Origin: Cutaneotrichosporon cavernicola
Taxonomy: Eukaryota; Basidiomycota; Tremellomycetes; Trichosporonales; Trichosporonaceae
Length of the DNA: 64,000 nt
Assembly: GCF_030864355.1 (NCBI RefSeq)
Contig: NC_083397.1
Location: forward strand, 2,852,001-2,916,000
Direction of reading: 5' to 3'
Shown piece by piece: positions 11,006 to 21,546 of the stretch (position 1 is the stretch's first letter; every line of letters starts with the position of its first letter). The notes beneath the pieces were generated by a model, which was given only the letters and a program-made list of their open reading frames with translations, ran no database searches and was not told the origin of the DNA. Both the position numbers and the translations under genes were made by a program.

Positions 11006-12722
11006 CTATCCACGATAACCCCTGAGCGCAGGATCCCGAACAAGCCGCTCCATCGCACTTTCTTCGAGCCACAGCATGACGTTGACACCGGGTTCGTACC
11101 ACTTATCTCCCTTCTCTCCCCCTCCATTCTTGCCTCCCATCTCCACGCCGTCTCCCCGCCCCTTGAGGATGGTAGCAAACCCTCCAAAAGCCTGCACGAG
11201 GTTATGGGCATATACGGGCCCACCACCCCCAAAGTCGAGTGTACACACTCCTGATCTGGCCCAGTTGGTGGTACACACACTCTGGGTACCGGGTAGCAGA
11301 TCATTTCCCGCCGGAAATCGAGGTCATGCGCCCGTCGATGAAGCCATGCCCCAACGCGCTCTTCCGTGACTCCATCGACGGCAGCCCGAATGCGCCTCTC
11401 GGCCCATCCATCCTGCAATACCTCCTTGGCCGGCGAGTTGAGCCCGAGACAGATGTTGAAGCATCCAGGTGTGTCGTCTGCATTGAGGCGACGGCGTGCA
11501 TCACACGCCATCGTAAACTCCAACTCTCCTGTAATTTGGAGTCGCGCGCGAGTGATGAGCCGCCAGAGATGGGCTACGAAGGCGTCGTTTGCGCTCGCCT
11601 TAGGAGCATGGAGGCGGGCAGAGGCGGTGATGCGTTCTACCTCTGACGCCGAGAAGGTAAGCACGTATCGCTTGCATGGTTCGGTGCCGAGTAATCCCCA
11701 TGGTGCAGGTTGGCCGCGCTTATGTCCCCTCGCGGCGTCTAGCTCCAGAATAGCGGGATCGGGCTTGGCGTCCATCGCCTCGGGGGGGTGGGTTGCTCCG
11801 CGCGCCCACGCGTCGTAACGGAGCACGTCCAGCCCTTCTTCGAGTTTCTCGAGAGCGGGATCGGGGTGCGCGGCGTCGAGATCACCGGCTGCGTAAGCAT
11901 CGAGCGTCTCCCAGTCGAAGCGCCGTTTCTTGACTAGCTCGTCCACGGCAACCTCCACTTGGGAGGGGAGAAGAGCGTGGATCGTTGCCCAATCCTCAAC
12001 AAAGGTCCCCAGAGCACCTGCGTCGGCTAGGACGTGGCTGATGCCAACCACGAGAGCCGCGCCGTCATCGAAGAGAGTGATCTTGGCGCCTGAGAGCGGC
12101 TTTTCTGTTCGGGGGTTGGAGGGGGAGAGGTTTGGCGCTGTGGCTGGGGCGAGATCAAAGTCGATGGCGCTGGAATCGTAAACCCGATCCCATTGCGTTG
12201 GAGAGGGGAGAATTGCAGATAGAGGCCCAATGCGCCGCTCAAAGGTCAGGAGGAAGCCTGGGTCATCGGATCCATACTCCATCCATGGGCGGAGGAAGCG
12301 GCGGGTGTATGCGGGAAAGGAGGTGGAGGGAGTGGTGGGGGGAGGGGGGTCGGGAAAGGAGGTGGAGGGAGTGGTGGGCGGAGGGCGGTCGGGAAAGGAG
12401 GTGGAGGGAGTGGTGGGCGGAGGGCGGTCGGGAAAGGAGGTGGAGGGAGTGGTCGGCGGGAGGACGAGTCGCCCAGCCAGCTGTGGGTACGCACTGAGGG
12501 TTTGGGCGAGAGAGCGGGAGAGGGCGTTGGGATCCAGTGCCGCGGCGCCCTGCTTGTCGTAGAAGAGGAGAGCTTGGGCATACGGCGCGGCCACGCTTGG
12601 TGCCGAGATTAGCGGGACTGGGACGCAGGCAGCGCTGCGGCGTGCAGGGAGGACATGTTCTGTGGATAGAACTTGGGTGTCCTGGAGTCAGCGGGGATGA
12701 TGATGTTGCTGGACCTCACCAT
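11006..12722 (-). CDS. HxxxD acyltransferase (BAHD-like transferase family), apparently frameshifted
   Basis: The first exon is only the ATG (12722..12720). A 38-nt intron (GTGAGG..GCTGACTCCAG, 12719..12682) leads to the main exon from 12681. The protein has the family's N-terminal half with HVLADAG (HxxxDxG catalytic motif) and a second domain ending near LDFGGGG, matching the DFGWG-type motif. Such enzymes move acyl groups from CoA to alcohols or amines. Residues about 80-130 are four copies of a 13-residue Pro/Thr/Ser unit. Near 11310-11325 the frame must shift by one to reach the conserved T-T-N-W..L-D-F-G tail, which ends at 11006. No good GT-AG intron does this; the only phase-correct one (GTTGGG..ACCCAG, 74 nt) removes plausible coding sequence. 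The gene may be newly broken, or the base may be an assembly error. Confidence 0.72.
12313..12468 (-). repeat. four 39-bp tandem units inside the acyltransferase gene
   Basis: Copies start at 12313, 12352, 12391 and 12430. The unit keeps the reading frame and encodes P-P-T-T-P-S-T-S-F-P-D-R-P with small changes. The two inner copies are identical or nearly so, implying recent expansion. Confidence 0.9.
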
Positions 12723-13175
12723 TGTCGGTTTGTTAGATCTTTGGAACTGATATGTGGGTGGTTTTGACTTTCGGAGTATTTTACGTCATTCTGTTGTACA
12801 ATCCGGACCATTCAGTAGCCGATCAGCGGTGTAATGCATTGTGCAGGGGCCGGCTTGACATTGGCAACCACGCCTACACCCCATGTATCAAGATCGAGAG
12901 GGAGGGGTCACAGAGTTGTACAATGCTCGCGAGCGACGCCTTGATACAGTACCGCCGTTCATCATGGGATGGTGCACAAGAGATACTCAGACCTATCGCT
13001 CGCAGTATCAGGCTCATATTGCTGCAGCTGGTCGTCCATACCCCCATTCGTATATGCACGCAACCTGCATTCAAACTATATGCGCCGACAGTAGTGACGA
13101 CGTGGAGCTGGTACGGTAAGGAAAGTGGATGGCTCGATGGCCGCACCATGCAAGCTCGCAGGGGTCCCCGCGCTC
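12723..13175. other. intergenic, no gene seen
   Basis: Upstream of the acyltransferase start and downstream of the sugar porter stop. Only short open frames without resemblance to any family; presumably the acyltransferase promoter plus the porter 3' end. Confidence 0.5.
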
Positions 13176-14856
13176 TCAGTTCTTGGAGGCGTCGTCGGTC
13201 TTGGCCATGTCGCCGGCGTGGTCCACGATGGGGAGGCTGGCAAAGCTCGCGTTATCAAAGGCAAGCGCAACCTCCTCGAGCGTGTAGCCGCGCGTCTCAA
13301 CCATGAAGAACTTGACGAGGAAGAACTGGATGATGACGAGCGGCATGTAGACCGCGTAGTACTTGTAGCCGATCGAGTTGAGGGCGATCGAGTCGACAAA
13401 CACGCAGTAGATGGCCTGGATCTGGGTGAAGCAGTTCCACACGAGGAGGCCCTTGGAGCGCATCGAGAATGTCTGGACCTCGGCCGGGTAGCTCCAGAGG
13501 ACCGGGTTGGCGTAGTTGTACGTGCCGAGGTAGATCCACACGAGGACAACGGTTGCGACGCCGCTCTTGGTGTCCGCCGAGTTTGAGCGCGAGAACATGC
13601 CACCGGCGACGCACAGGCCAATGAGCGAGAGGAGGAGCACGGGCCAGACACCGAGGATGATTCTCTTGCGGCCGATGTGCTTCATCGACCACACGCCGGC
13701 GATCTGGGTGCACCACGTAAACATCGAGAGGCCGGCGGCGATACCCGTCTGCACTGACGCGTCCGTGATGCCGACGAGGCTGAAGACGATCGTGTAGTAG
13801 TAGTACATGATGGAGGCGCCGCTCATCTGGACAAGGAACGTCATGAGCGCAGCAAGACCAAGACGGTGGCGGTTCGTACGGCCGCGAAGAATGACGCTCC
13901 ATTTCTCGGCCTTGGCAAGGCGCTCCTTTTCGATCGCCTCCTTCATCTCCTCAAACTCGAAGACGACGAGTGGGTCCTCGCGGTCACCGTTGCCGTGGAA
14001 GTCGACGAGGAAGTTGAACGCCTCCTCGTAGCGGTCCTTGCTGATGAGGAAGCGGGGCGTCTCGGGCACAAACTGAACCGCGATGAGGATGTAGAGCGCC
14101 ATCGGGATTTGGAGGAGGTACGGGATACGCCAGCCCCACGACGACGTCATATGCGATGTACCAAAGTTGACCCAGGAAATGATCACGCTGCCGAGAATCC
14201 AGAACGAGTTCCATGCGCCCGCAATGAGATCGCGCGAGCGTGGGTGCGTAATCTCCTGAACGAGGATGAGCGAGGTCATGAGGAACGAGCCCAGGCCAAA
14301 GCCCATGACGAAGCGTCCGACGACGAAGACGGTGTAGCCCCTGTTACCGGCCAAGCTCGGGATGCCAGCGACACACGAGAGGATCGTGCCGAGGAGGACT
14401 GTGTAGCCGTAGACTGATGGTCAGATCTGTTGCGACTGGGAGCTTACATCGCAGACCCCAGCGACGACCCCACTGGTGGTCAATGTACGTGATCACGGGT
14501 CCGACGATGAACGCCGATAGAGGACCAGCCGCGTTGAGCAGGCCAAGGAGCGCGGCATAATTGGGGCGGTCCTCGGTGAGGCCAATGTCATTGTGCCAAG
14601 AGTCAAATGCTTGGAGGCCGGCAATCAGCATACCGTCGTAGCCGTTCAGCACCATGCCGACGTAGATGATGCTGATGAAGCTAAAGGTCAGCGTGATCGA
14701 GTGAGGGACGCACAAGTTGAGCTTGATCCGACCATTGTCGCGGTACCACGGCGTCGAGTCGCGCACATTAGGGCTATTGGTTAGCGCCAGTCCTAGTCTG
14801 CTTTTGATCTGCCCAGCGCAACATGACACTCACATAGTGTGCCAGTCTTGTGACAT
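13176..14856 (-). CDS. MFS sugar porter (hexose/lactose-type)
   Basis: Exons 14856..14834, 14773..14448 and 14413..13176 join to 528 residues. Intron 1 is GTGAGT..CCAATAG and intron 2 is GTAAGC..CATCAG; phases fit. About 12 hydrophobic segments are visible. Family marks are G-Y-D-G-M in TM1, G-R-R-W-G after TM2, VPETPRFL after TM6 and G-R-K in the second half, with a long central loop rich in charged residues. This is a proton-coupled or facilitative sugar carrier of the plasma membrane. Specificity cannot be read from sequence. Length is typical for the family (about 500-560). Confidence 0.88.
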
Positions 14857-15836
14857 GCTGGGCTGGGGTGAGCGCGACAACGATGAGAGGCAACTAGCGA
14901 CGCAGGCATTATCCTGGTCCGCTCAACGGTGTGATCTCAGCACAGGTGGCTGGCTGCGTCCACAGGGCACAGTCAGAGCCAACCTGGCACCCGTGTTGCA
15001 TCTCGAAGGCGGCGGCCGCGCTTCTGAAGGCATGTTTAACGGATCATTTTGTTGAGAGGAGCTTGAGAGAACATGCTTGCTTGCTGTTGATTTGTCTTGC
15101 CGACTAACCTAACGGTGGTGGAGAGTATAGTTGGAGTAGACTATGAGTGGGATGATGGGAGAGAGAGAAGGGGGAAGGGGGAAGGGGGAAGATGGAGAGC
15201 TGTGAAATCGGAGCGCCGTGGTTAAATATTCTTGGAGAATGCGGAATGGGGGTTCTCTTAGGGAGATCCGATGCGGGAGAGTGCGTCACAGCCGCACGGC
15301 CGCACGGGTGAAGGGGCGCCTATCTTGACTTCTCAAGCTATCTCATTGCCAATACTCTATGCTCTACGCTGGTTGGACAGCATGGTCAGGATCACTCTCT
15401 ATCATTCGAGCAGTGCTCTTTTGCTCTGTAGGCGCTCTATTGATTCCCGAGTCAAAACTCGGCGACGGAGCAGCGTGTGTGTAGAAAGGAAAAGGTCTCC
15501 CCCCGCCCCACCGGATCAAGCGGATGTCTCCTCCGACTCCAACACAAACCGCCACATTTCCATATCCCCGATAAGTACTCTCAAAAGGTTGTAATAGTAT
15601 ATTAGTCCCATTTAGTTTAACCACGTGTGTTACCCCACCTCCACTTTGGCGGGGTTTGTGCCTTGAGAGTGTCATAGCGTTCGCTCAGGTAAACCACACT
15701 TGCATCTCACAACGCTCTAGTCATCTTCCTCCCGCGTCTTCCTCTCTCTCCCCGCTCATCAAACTAGAGGTTTCCCACGTATTGTGCGCCCGCGCGCTTC
15801 TCACAATCTGTAGCGCGCGGTACTGCACGCCCACCA
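14857..15836. promoter_or_regulatory. shared upstream region of sugar porter and VPS62-type gene
   Basis: Nearly 1 kb between two divergent starts. It holds a purine-rich run (gaaggggg repeated, 15160-15195) on the porter side and pyrimidine-rich stretches near 15710-15770 on the VPS62 side, as is common before fungal start sites. No gene is supported. Confidence 0.5.
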
Positions 15837-18047
15837 TGGTGCGTACGCGAGACCTCGGTAGCGCACAGAACCCGAGGAAGATCATGACGGCGTTAGGCGG
15901 CCATCCCGAGATACCCGCTAACCTCAGCGTCTAACAACGTTCTTGCTTACTTCTGCGCTGGTCAGTGCGCTCCCATACGATGCAGACCCCCCACCAAGCG
16001 AGCAAGTGCCGTTCGAACCGGTCGCTTCTCCTCGGCCGACGCCGCCGCCAGGTTCCCAGACATACACCGACATCGAGGTGGTTGATAAGCCATCGACACC
16101 CGAGAAGCGCGCGGCCATGGCCAAGCTCCTCGACAAGTATGCGCCCGTGTTCAAGCTTGCGTGCGTAGCTGTCTGCGACGCGACTTTAAGCTAACCCCAG
16201 GTCGACGGAGCGATACTATCCCAGCTCGGTGCCGTTCATGCTCGAGCACTACGAATTCGTCCAGTGGGAGAATGGGACGCAGTTTGAGCCAGTGCGTAGG
16301 AATGCGAAGCGTAGCTGCGGCATGTGACTCGACGAAGGCTTCTTTGAAGAGAAGTTGACTCCAGAACAATAACGTGTTCACAGCGTCTCGCCTCAACAAG
16401 CTTCCTCACAAAGGCAGGCACCAGTACCTCTCTGTCACGCAGCCACATAATCCCCAGCCGCTCGTTGATGGGCCTGAGAGCCACTTCCTCTACGGGCCGG
16501 CGGGTATGCCTGGCGGAATGGAGTTTGGCGACGACGGGCGAGGGCGCGTCCATGACGAGGTGTACGGCTTCTGGGTCGACAACGGACGAGGCGTTGTGGT
16601 GAGTGTGCATTCACTTTCGTCTAGCGGTCCAACCGAGTTCCCGAAGCTGTCTAGGCCTTGTTGTGCCATGCTTACACCAGGACCTTTGGTATTGGACGTA
16701 CTACCCGTACAACCTCGGTAAGGAAGTCGGGTACTTGGGCTGGCTAGGGAACCGTGAGTGCGGCTATGAGTGTCGCAACATCAGCTGACATCAGACGTGT
16801 CAGACTGGGAACGTTTGCGCGTGAGGACGGTGAATGGCACTGCAGAGTCGGCGGACTTTAGTGAGTCATGAGCTTGAGCTTGGACATGGCTCGCCCACCT
16901 AAATGTTCCGAAAAGTGTGGTGCAGCTGACGCCAGATACGCACTCGGGCGGGGCCTTCAGTGCAGGCACGTACCGCTGGTCCGATCTGGAACGGTTCGGC
17001 GAACGGCCAATTGCGTATGTCGCATCCGGGAGCCATGGAGTGTGGCCCAATCCCGGGAAACATGTCTACGCGCAGGTACGTCTCCCTGTCTGGTTCATCG
17101 TCGAGATATCGTGGTCGTACAGCTCACACCAGCTCCTCAATCTTTGGCAGCTCGTCGACATGACGGACGACTATGGTGCAATCTGGGACACACAGGGGCA
17201 CGTTGTGCCGATCGAGTGGTGGACGGGGCCAGACCTCGCACACAGGATCCGGCACACGGGCAACCACAGTTGGCTCGAGTTCGAGGGCATGTTCGGCAAC
17301 GCTGGCAGTTCCAACTGCTGGTGGCACTCGATCGTTGGTGTCTGTCAGCTGGTGGGAGGGCCCATCGGGCCAAACAGGTGGTTTGGCGACCCGCCCGATG
17401 TGAGTGCGGTGAGGCGCGCTGGGATAGGTGCTGGTCATCGACTTTGCGTCTCAATCGCTAGCTATCGCTTCGGGTAGTTGATCGGAAACTGCTGCCTTGC
17501 GATACCAGCTTTCCCAGTCTCTAGTACCAGCTGACCCCAGTGCATCATCGGCAGGGCCGCGCCAGACCACTCGAAGTACTTGTTCTACCTATCGCTCAAC
17601 GTCACGAAGCAAGCACGAGCGATGAACGTGTCGACAATTCTCGTCGAGCAGATCTGCGCGAGGCCCGAGGTGGCCTTGAACGGCGAGGCAGACTGGAACA
17701 CGCTCCGCGCGGACCAGATGAAGGTGTGGACGGTACCTGGTCGAGCGATACCGTTCCGAGGCACTGCGCAGCATCACGCGACTGCTGAACCGTGCGGCGG
17801 CGGGCGTAGCGCAGCCAAAGCCTACCGCCTAGCGCTGTACAACAAGGACGGGGAACGGGTGTCAACCTCGAACTTGCGCGTGTTGTGCATGTATGAGCCA
17901 GGGAAACGGGGTTGGGTGTTGAGCCCCGCGGTTGACGTCGAGGACGTCGACGAGTGGCGCTGGATGCTGATGGAGAAGCAGCCCGAGGAACCGCCGAGCC
18001 ACACGCCGCCAAGCCCGACGAGTAACGGCCGCCGAGTAGGATATTAG
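15837..18047 (+). CDS. VPS62-family protein with signal peptide
   Basis: Nine exons: 15837..15839, 15928..16160, 16201..16291, 16365..16598, 16681..16753, 16795..16860, 16936..17075, 17133..17399 and 17541..18047, about 537 residues. Exon 1 is only the ATG; the intron GTGCGT..CTAACCTCAG then joins to a hydrophobic stretch (L-T-T-F-L-L-T-S-A-L), giving a good signal peptide. Landmarks of the VPS62/PF06101 family are YAPVFKLAS, Y-Y-P-S near the start, W-Y-W-T-Y-Y-P-Y-N-L-G, V-S-D-W-E-R, THSGG and SGSHGVWP. Yeast Vps62 is tied to vacuolar sorting; the molecular activity is unknown. Two acceptors are open: exon 7 could begin earlier only with a non-AG site, and exon 8 may start at 17151. Confidence 0.82.
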
Positions 18048-18179
18048 ATTGTCGGAGATGGATTGTAGAGTATGTACGCCTATCATGTATCACCATCTTG
18101 AGGGAGTATGCAGTGCCATGCATTTTTGAGGGGTGTCTGCCATCTAGGCCATCTACATCTATCGGGATCGGAGAGGTGT

Positions 18180-19454
18180 CTACTTGCTCTCTGATGGGGG
18201 CTCCTCGGCAGCCTCGTCCTCGACCTCCTCTGGGCGTTAGCGGGAACGACGGATGACGGCGCTGGCGACATCAGAGGTGGACGGCAAGGACAGTGCCCTC
18301 GCCTTGGTGTCCATCTACAGGCGCCTCAGACATGCCCTAGTTCCGCTCGTACTCACCCTCGCCATACACGTCGGGATGCTCGCGGAAGCAGTCCTGCATT
18401 GCCTTGAACTTTTCGACGCACTCGATGCCCTTTGGCTCGGCCTCCGAGTAGACGAAGCACGAGAAGGCCGCCTTGAACTCTTCGCCGCAGGGCCCGGTCG
18501 CCATGCCGCCGAGGCACTGGGATTAGCGAATGAGGGGGGGTGTCTGAGGGTGAGGAGAGAAGGGAGGCCGCAGCACAGATGCGGAGACACGATGGACGGA
18601 GGACATGTCGCCGCCGCCCGTGCAGCCGCGTGGCGCATCGCGCGGACCGCGGTTCGGGCACGGCGTATTGCAACGCACTGCACCCCTCTCGCTCCGTGCA
18701 CAAGCCATTCCTCCATCATCCTCTATTGGTCATCCGGGGTCCTGGTCTAGGCGCAGCAAGCGTGCTTGCGCTCGGGGCAGCAGCACGCGCAGCAGCAGCA
18801 GCACGCGCACTTGTTACGCGGGAGGGCTGCGCAGACCGTGGGCTTGGGGGCAGGGGCGGGGGCGGGGGACGGCTTTGGAGGCTGGGAAGAGCAGCACGGC
18901 GCACTTACGGGGCAGTCCCAGTTGATTTCGCCAGTCTCCTCGTTGAAGGCGCCCTGGCTGGCGGCCTCGGCTGCGAGGGCGTCGGTCGCGGACGCGGGGT
19001 GCAAGCCGAGAGCGGTTTCAGCCTCGGCGATGAGGTCGGCGAGGGCCGCGTCGGCCGCAGAGAGGGCTGGTGTCAGCGTTAGGTCCACACTTCGGCTCCC
19101 TCCCTCCAACTCACCATGCTTGGCCTTCTCCTTAACGCTGTCAATCGCCGCTTCGACCATGACGGCGCCCTCGTCCTCAGCGGCCGCCTCAGCCTCACCC
19201 TCCTCCTCGGCCACCTCCTCCTCCGTAGGCTCGGAAGGGTGGACGTAGTTCTTGCGCAGGTCGCTGACGATGCTACCCGCCGTAACGAGGGCGACGACGG
19301 CACCAGTCACAAGAGCGAGGTTCTTGCTGTGCTCGGCCTCGACCTCGGGACCCGGACGGGAGGTGTTGGAGAGGAGGCGGCGGGCCGGGGCGACCGGAAT
19401 ACGGCGGGCGGCACGGGCGGCGTGGGCGGCAGGACGGACGGCACGGGCGAACAT
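18180..19454 (-). CDS. MIA40: Mia40, mitochondrial intermembrane-space oxidoreductase
   Basis: Exons 19454..19115, 19066..18909, 18516..18357 and 18229..18180 give 235 residues. The N-terminus (MFARAVRP..) is Arg/Ala-rich, a mitochondrial presequence, followed by one hydrophobic segment (~residues 45-60) that would anchor it in the inner membrane. An acidic stretch follows. The catalytic C-P-C falls at residues 165-167 and is split by intron 2; after it comes the CHCH core with two C-x9-C pairs. Mia40 oxidises incoming small Cys proteins of the intermembrane space, passing electrons to Erv1. The first 48-nt intron has no stop and keeps frame. Intron 2 is unusually long (392 nt). An in-frame ATG upstream at 19511 exists but the shorter start fits a presequence better. 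Confidence 0.93.
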
Positions 19455-19685
19455 TGTGATGGTGTGGACGATGACTGATCGTTTGTGCCGACTTTTTCGA
19501 GATGGATCCATAGAGAGACCAGGAAGGGATTAGGATTAGGATTCGGGTGTATTCGGATAAACGCCGATTAGAACATTTGGATCCGCTAATGACCCTTGCC
19601 TTAGTATGCATGTCTATCTTGTACAATGAGAATGACGCAACGCTGCTACACTGCGACGTTGCTACATTGCAACGCTGCGACGCCG

Positions 19686-20873
19686 CTACGCCGCACCACT
19701 CCCTTCGAGGGCCTGCGCAAAGTCGCGCTCGAGGTCCTCAATGTCCTCGATACCCACGCTCATGCGTACAAAGTTGGGCGCGATACCTGCCGTCCTCATC
19801 TGCGCCTCGGTCAGGCTTCCGGCCCACATCGCGGCGGTGTGCACTGCCAACGTCTCGACGCCGCCAAGCGAGACAGCCTGTGAAGCGAGCTTGAGTCCCG
19901 AAACAAACTTTGACGTAGGCTCGTATCCGCCCTTGATGGCGTACGCGACGACCGGACCACCGCCCTTCATCTGTTTCTTGGCAATGTCATACTGTGGGTG
20001 GCTGGGAAGCATGGGGTAGTAGACGGCCTCGATTTCGGGGCGGGCTTCGAGCCACGCGGCGAGGGCGAGGGCGTTGGCATTGATCTTTTCCATCCGCAGA
20101 GGGAGGGTGCGCATTCCTCTCAGTAATAGCCAAGCGTCCATCGGCGACAGAGTTGCGCCCAAGGTGAGGCTGGTGTCCCACATCTCCTCGGCAAGTTTCT
20201 TGGAGGTGCAGATTGCGCCGGCAGTGATGTCGCTGTGGCCGCCGAGAGACTTGGTGGCCGAGTGAAGGATGACGTCGATGCCAAGGTCGGCTGGACGCGA
20301 GTTGATGGGACCAGCAAAAGTGTTATCGGCCAGAGTTAGGATATTGTGCTGCTTTGCGAGGGCGGCGATACCCCCAAGATCCGTAACCACCAGAGTTGGG
20401 TTGGCGGGAGTTTCGACGTAGATGAACCGCGTATTGGGACGGATTGCCGCCTCCATAGCAGCAAGGTCGGTCTGTTCGACAATCGTAACGTCGACGCCAA
20501 ACTTGCGGAGCATCTCATCAAACAGCTTGGCCGTGGCCATGTAATGTCTGGTCTGGGCGATACAGTGGTCGCCAGCCTTGACTAGGGCTAGGACGGCGGT
20601 GGAAATCGCTCCCATCCCCGACGCTGTGAGCATGGCCACTTCGGTACCCTCGAGCTTGGCGAGGACTTCGGCAGCCTGTGCGTGGGTCGGGTTTCCGTAG
20701 CGCGTGTAGAAGCCTATGTGGCGGGGGGATGTTGCCATCTCCGCGAATTGGGGGGCGTCGGACGCACGAAACGTCGACGAGTAGTAGATGGCCGGGGCGA
20801 CGGGGTCGATGCCCTCGGCCCGCACAGAGGAGTGGCCATGGACTGCGATCGTGTCTTGCTTCCAGTCGGCCAT
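19686..20873 (-). CDS. Cys/Met-metabolism PLP enzyme (cystathionine gamma/beta-lyase or methionine gamma-lyase type)
   Basis: A single exon of 395 residues, the usual length for this fold-type I family. It has the YTRYGNPT motif, the SGMGAI segment, the D-N-T-F-A loop with the PLP aspartate, and SATKSLGGHSD containing the PLP-binding lysine. The enzyme would make or break thioether bonds of cystathionine, methionine or homocysteine derivatives in the cytosol. Which reaction it does cannot be told from these motifs; the lack of any presequence fits a cytosolic enzyme. The Met at 20873 is chosen because upstream in-frame sequence back to 21002 is Ser/Arg/Phe-rich without conservation. Confidence 0.88.
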   Translation of the reverse strand: MADWKQDTIAVHGHSSVRAEGIDPVAPAIYYSSTFRASDAPQFAEMATSPRHIGFYTRYGNPTHAQAAEVLAKLEGTEVAMLTASGMGAISTAVLALVKAGDHCIAQTRHYMATAKLFDEMLRKFGVDVTIVEQTDLAAMEAAIRPNTRFIYVETPANPTLVVTDLGGIAALAKQHNILTLADNTFAGPINSRPADLGIDVILHSATKSLGGHSDITAGAICTSKKLAEEMWDTSLTLGATLSPMDAWLLLRGMRTLPLRMEKINANALALAAWLEARPEIEAVYYPMLPSHPQYDIAKKQMKGGGPVVAYAIKGGYEPTSKFVSGLKLASQAVSLGGVETLAVHTAAMWAGSLTEAQMRTAGIAPNFVRMSVGIEDIEDLERDFAQALEGSGAA

Positions 20874-21546
20874 GATAGATTGATGGGGGAAGAGGAAGAG
20901 GAACAGGAACAGCAAGTCGACGAGTCGCGATGATATGATATTTACACGCGATGGCGATGGCGTTTTGGTGGGCATTCGGCTCGGCCGAGTGCGGCAATCC
21001 ACGGAGATGGTCCGATACTACAGTACACACTTTGATCTTGGTGACGTAGGCGGAATGTACGGGCCACGGGTAGAACATCATGCGTGATAGCATGGTGCAG
21101 AGCATCCATGCATATCTGGCTGCTTGATTCAATTGTGGAGTTGTAGCAGGACCAACAATCCGAGGAGATGGCAGGGCAGAAAACGACGACACGTCGGGAC
21201 ATGTTGCTGTTCTTCTGCAACCCAGCGATCGCGTCTGCTCTGGCGCAAATCCGAGTGGTTGTGGAAACGCAAGTCTTGACGCGGGAGAGGTTGCATCTCG
21301 AACTCGGTTTCAACAGTTACTGCACAGCATTGTCGCGGCGGTATCATCGGAGGCGTTGAATGTCGCTACCGTTGTTCTGGGCCAGGTGTTGATGGATTGG
21401 AACGGCAGGCTGAGCAGATGTAGGTGGTCAAAGGTACAAGATGCGGACACCTGTATCTATCTCCGTTTCTCTCCACACCCGCCACTGGCGTCATCGATAA
21501 GAGCGCCTCACCCATCTCCTCCTTCATCTCTCAACTCTCCGCCACC
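20874..21546. promoter_or_regulatory. divergent upstream region
   Basis: Lies between the starts of the PLP enzyme (minus) and the carrier-like gene (plus). No gene is supported. Pyrimidine-rich DNA (ctccttcatctctcaactctccgccacc) directly precedes the ATG at 21547. Confidence 0.5.

Noticed and set aside
12230..12562. plus-strand Gly/Glu-rich repeat protein
   Set aside because: It is the antisense reading of the acyltransferase 39-bp repeat.
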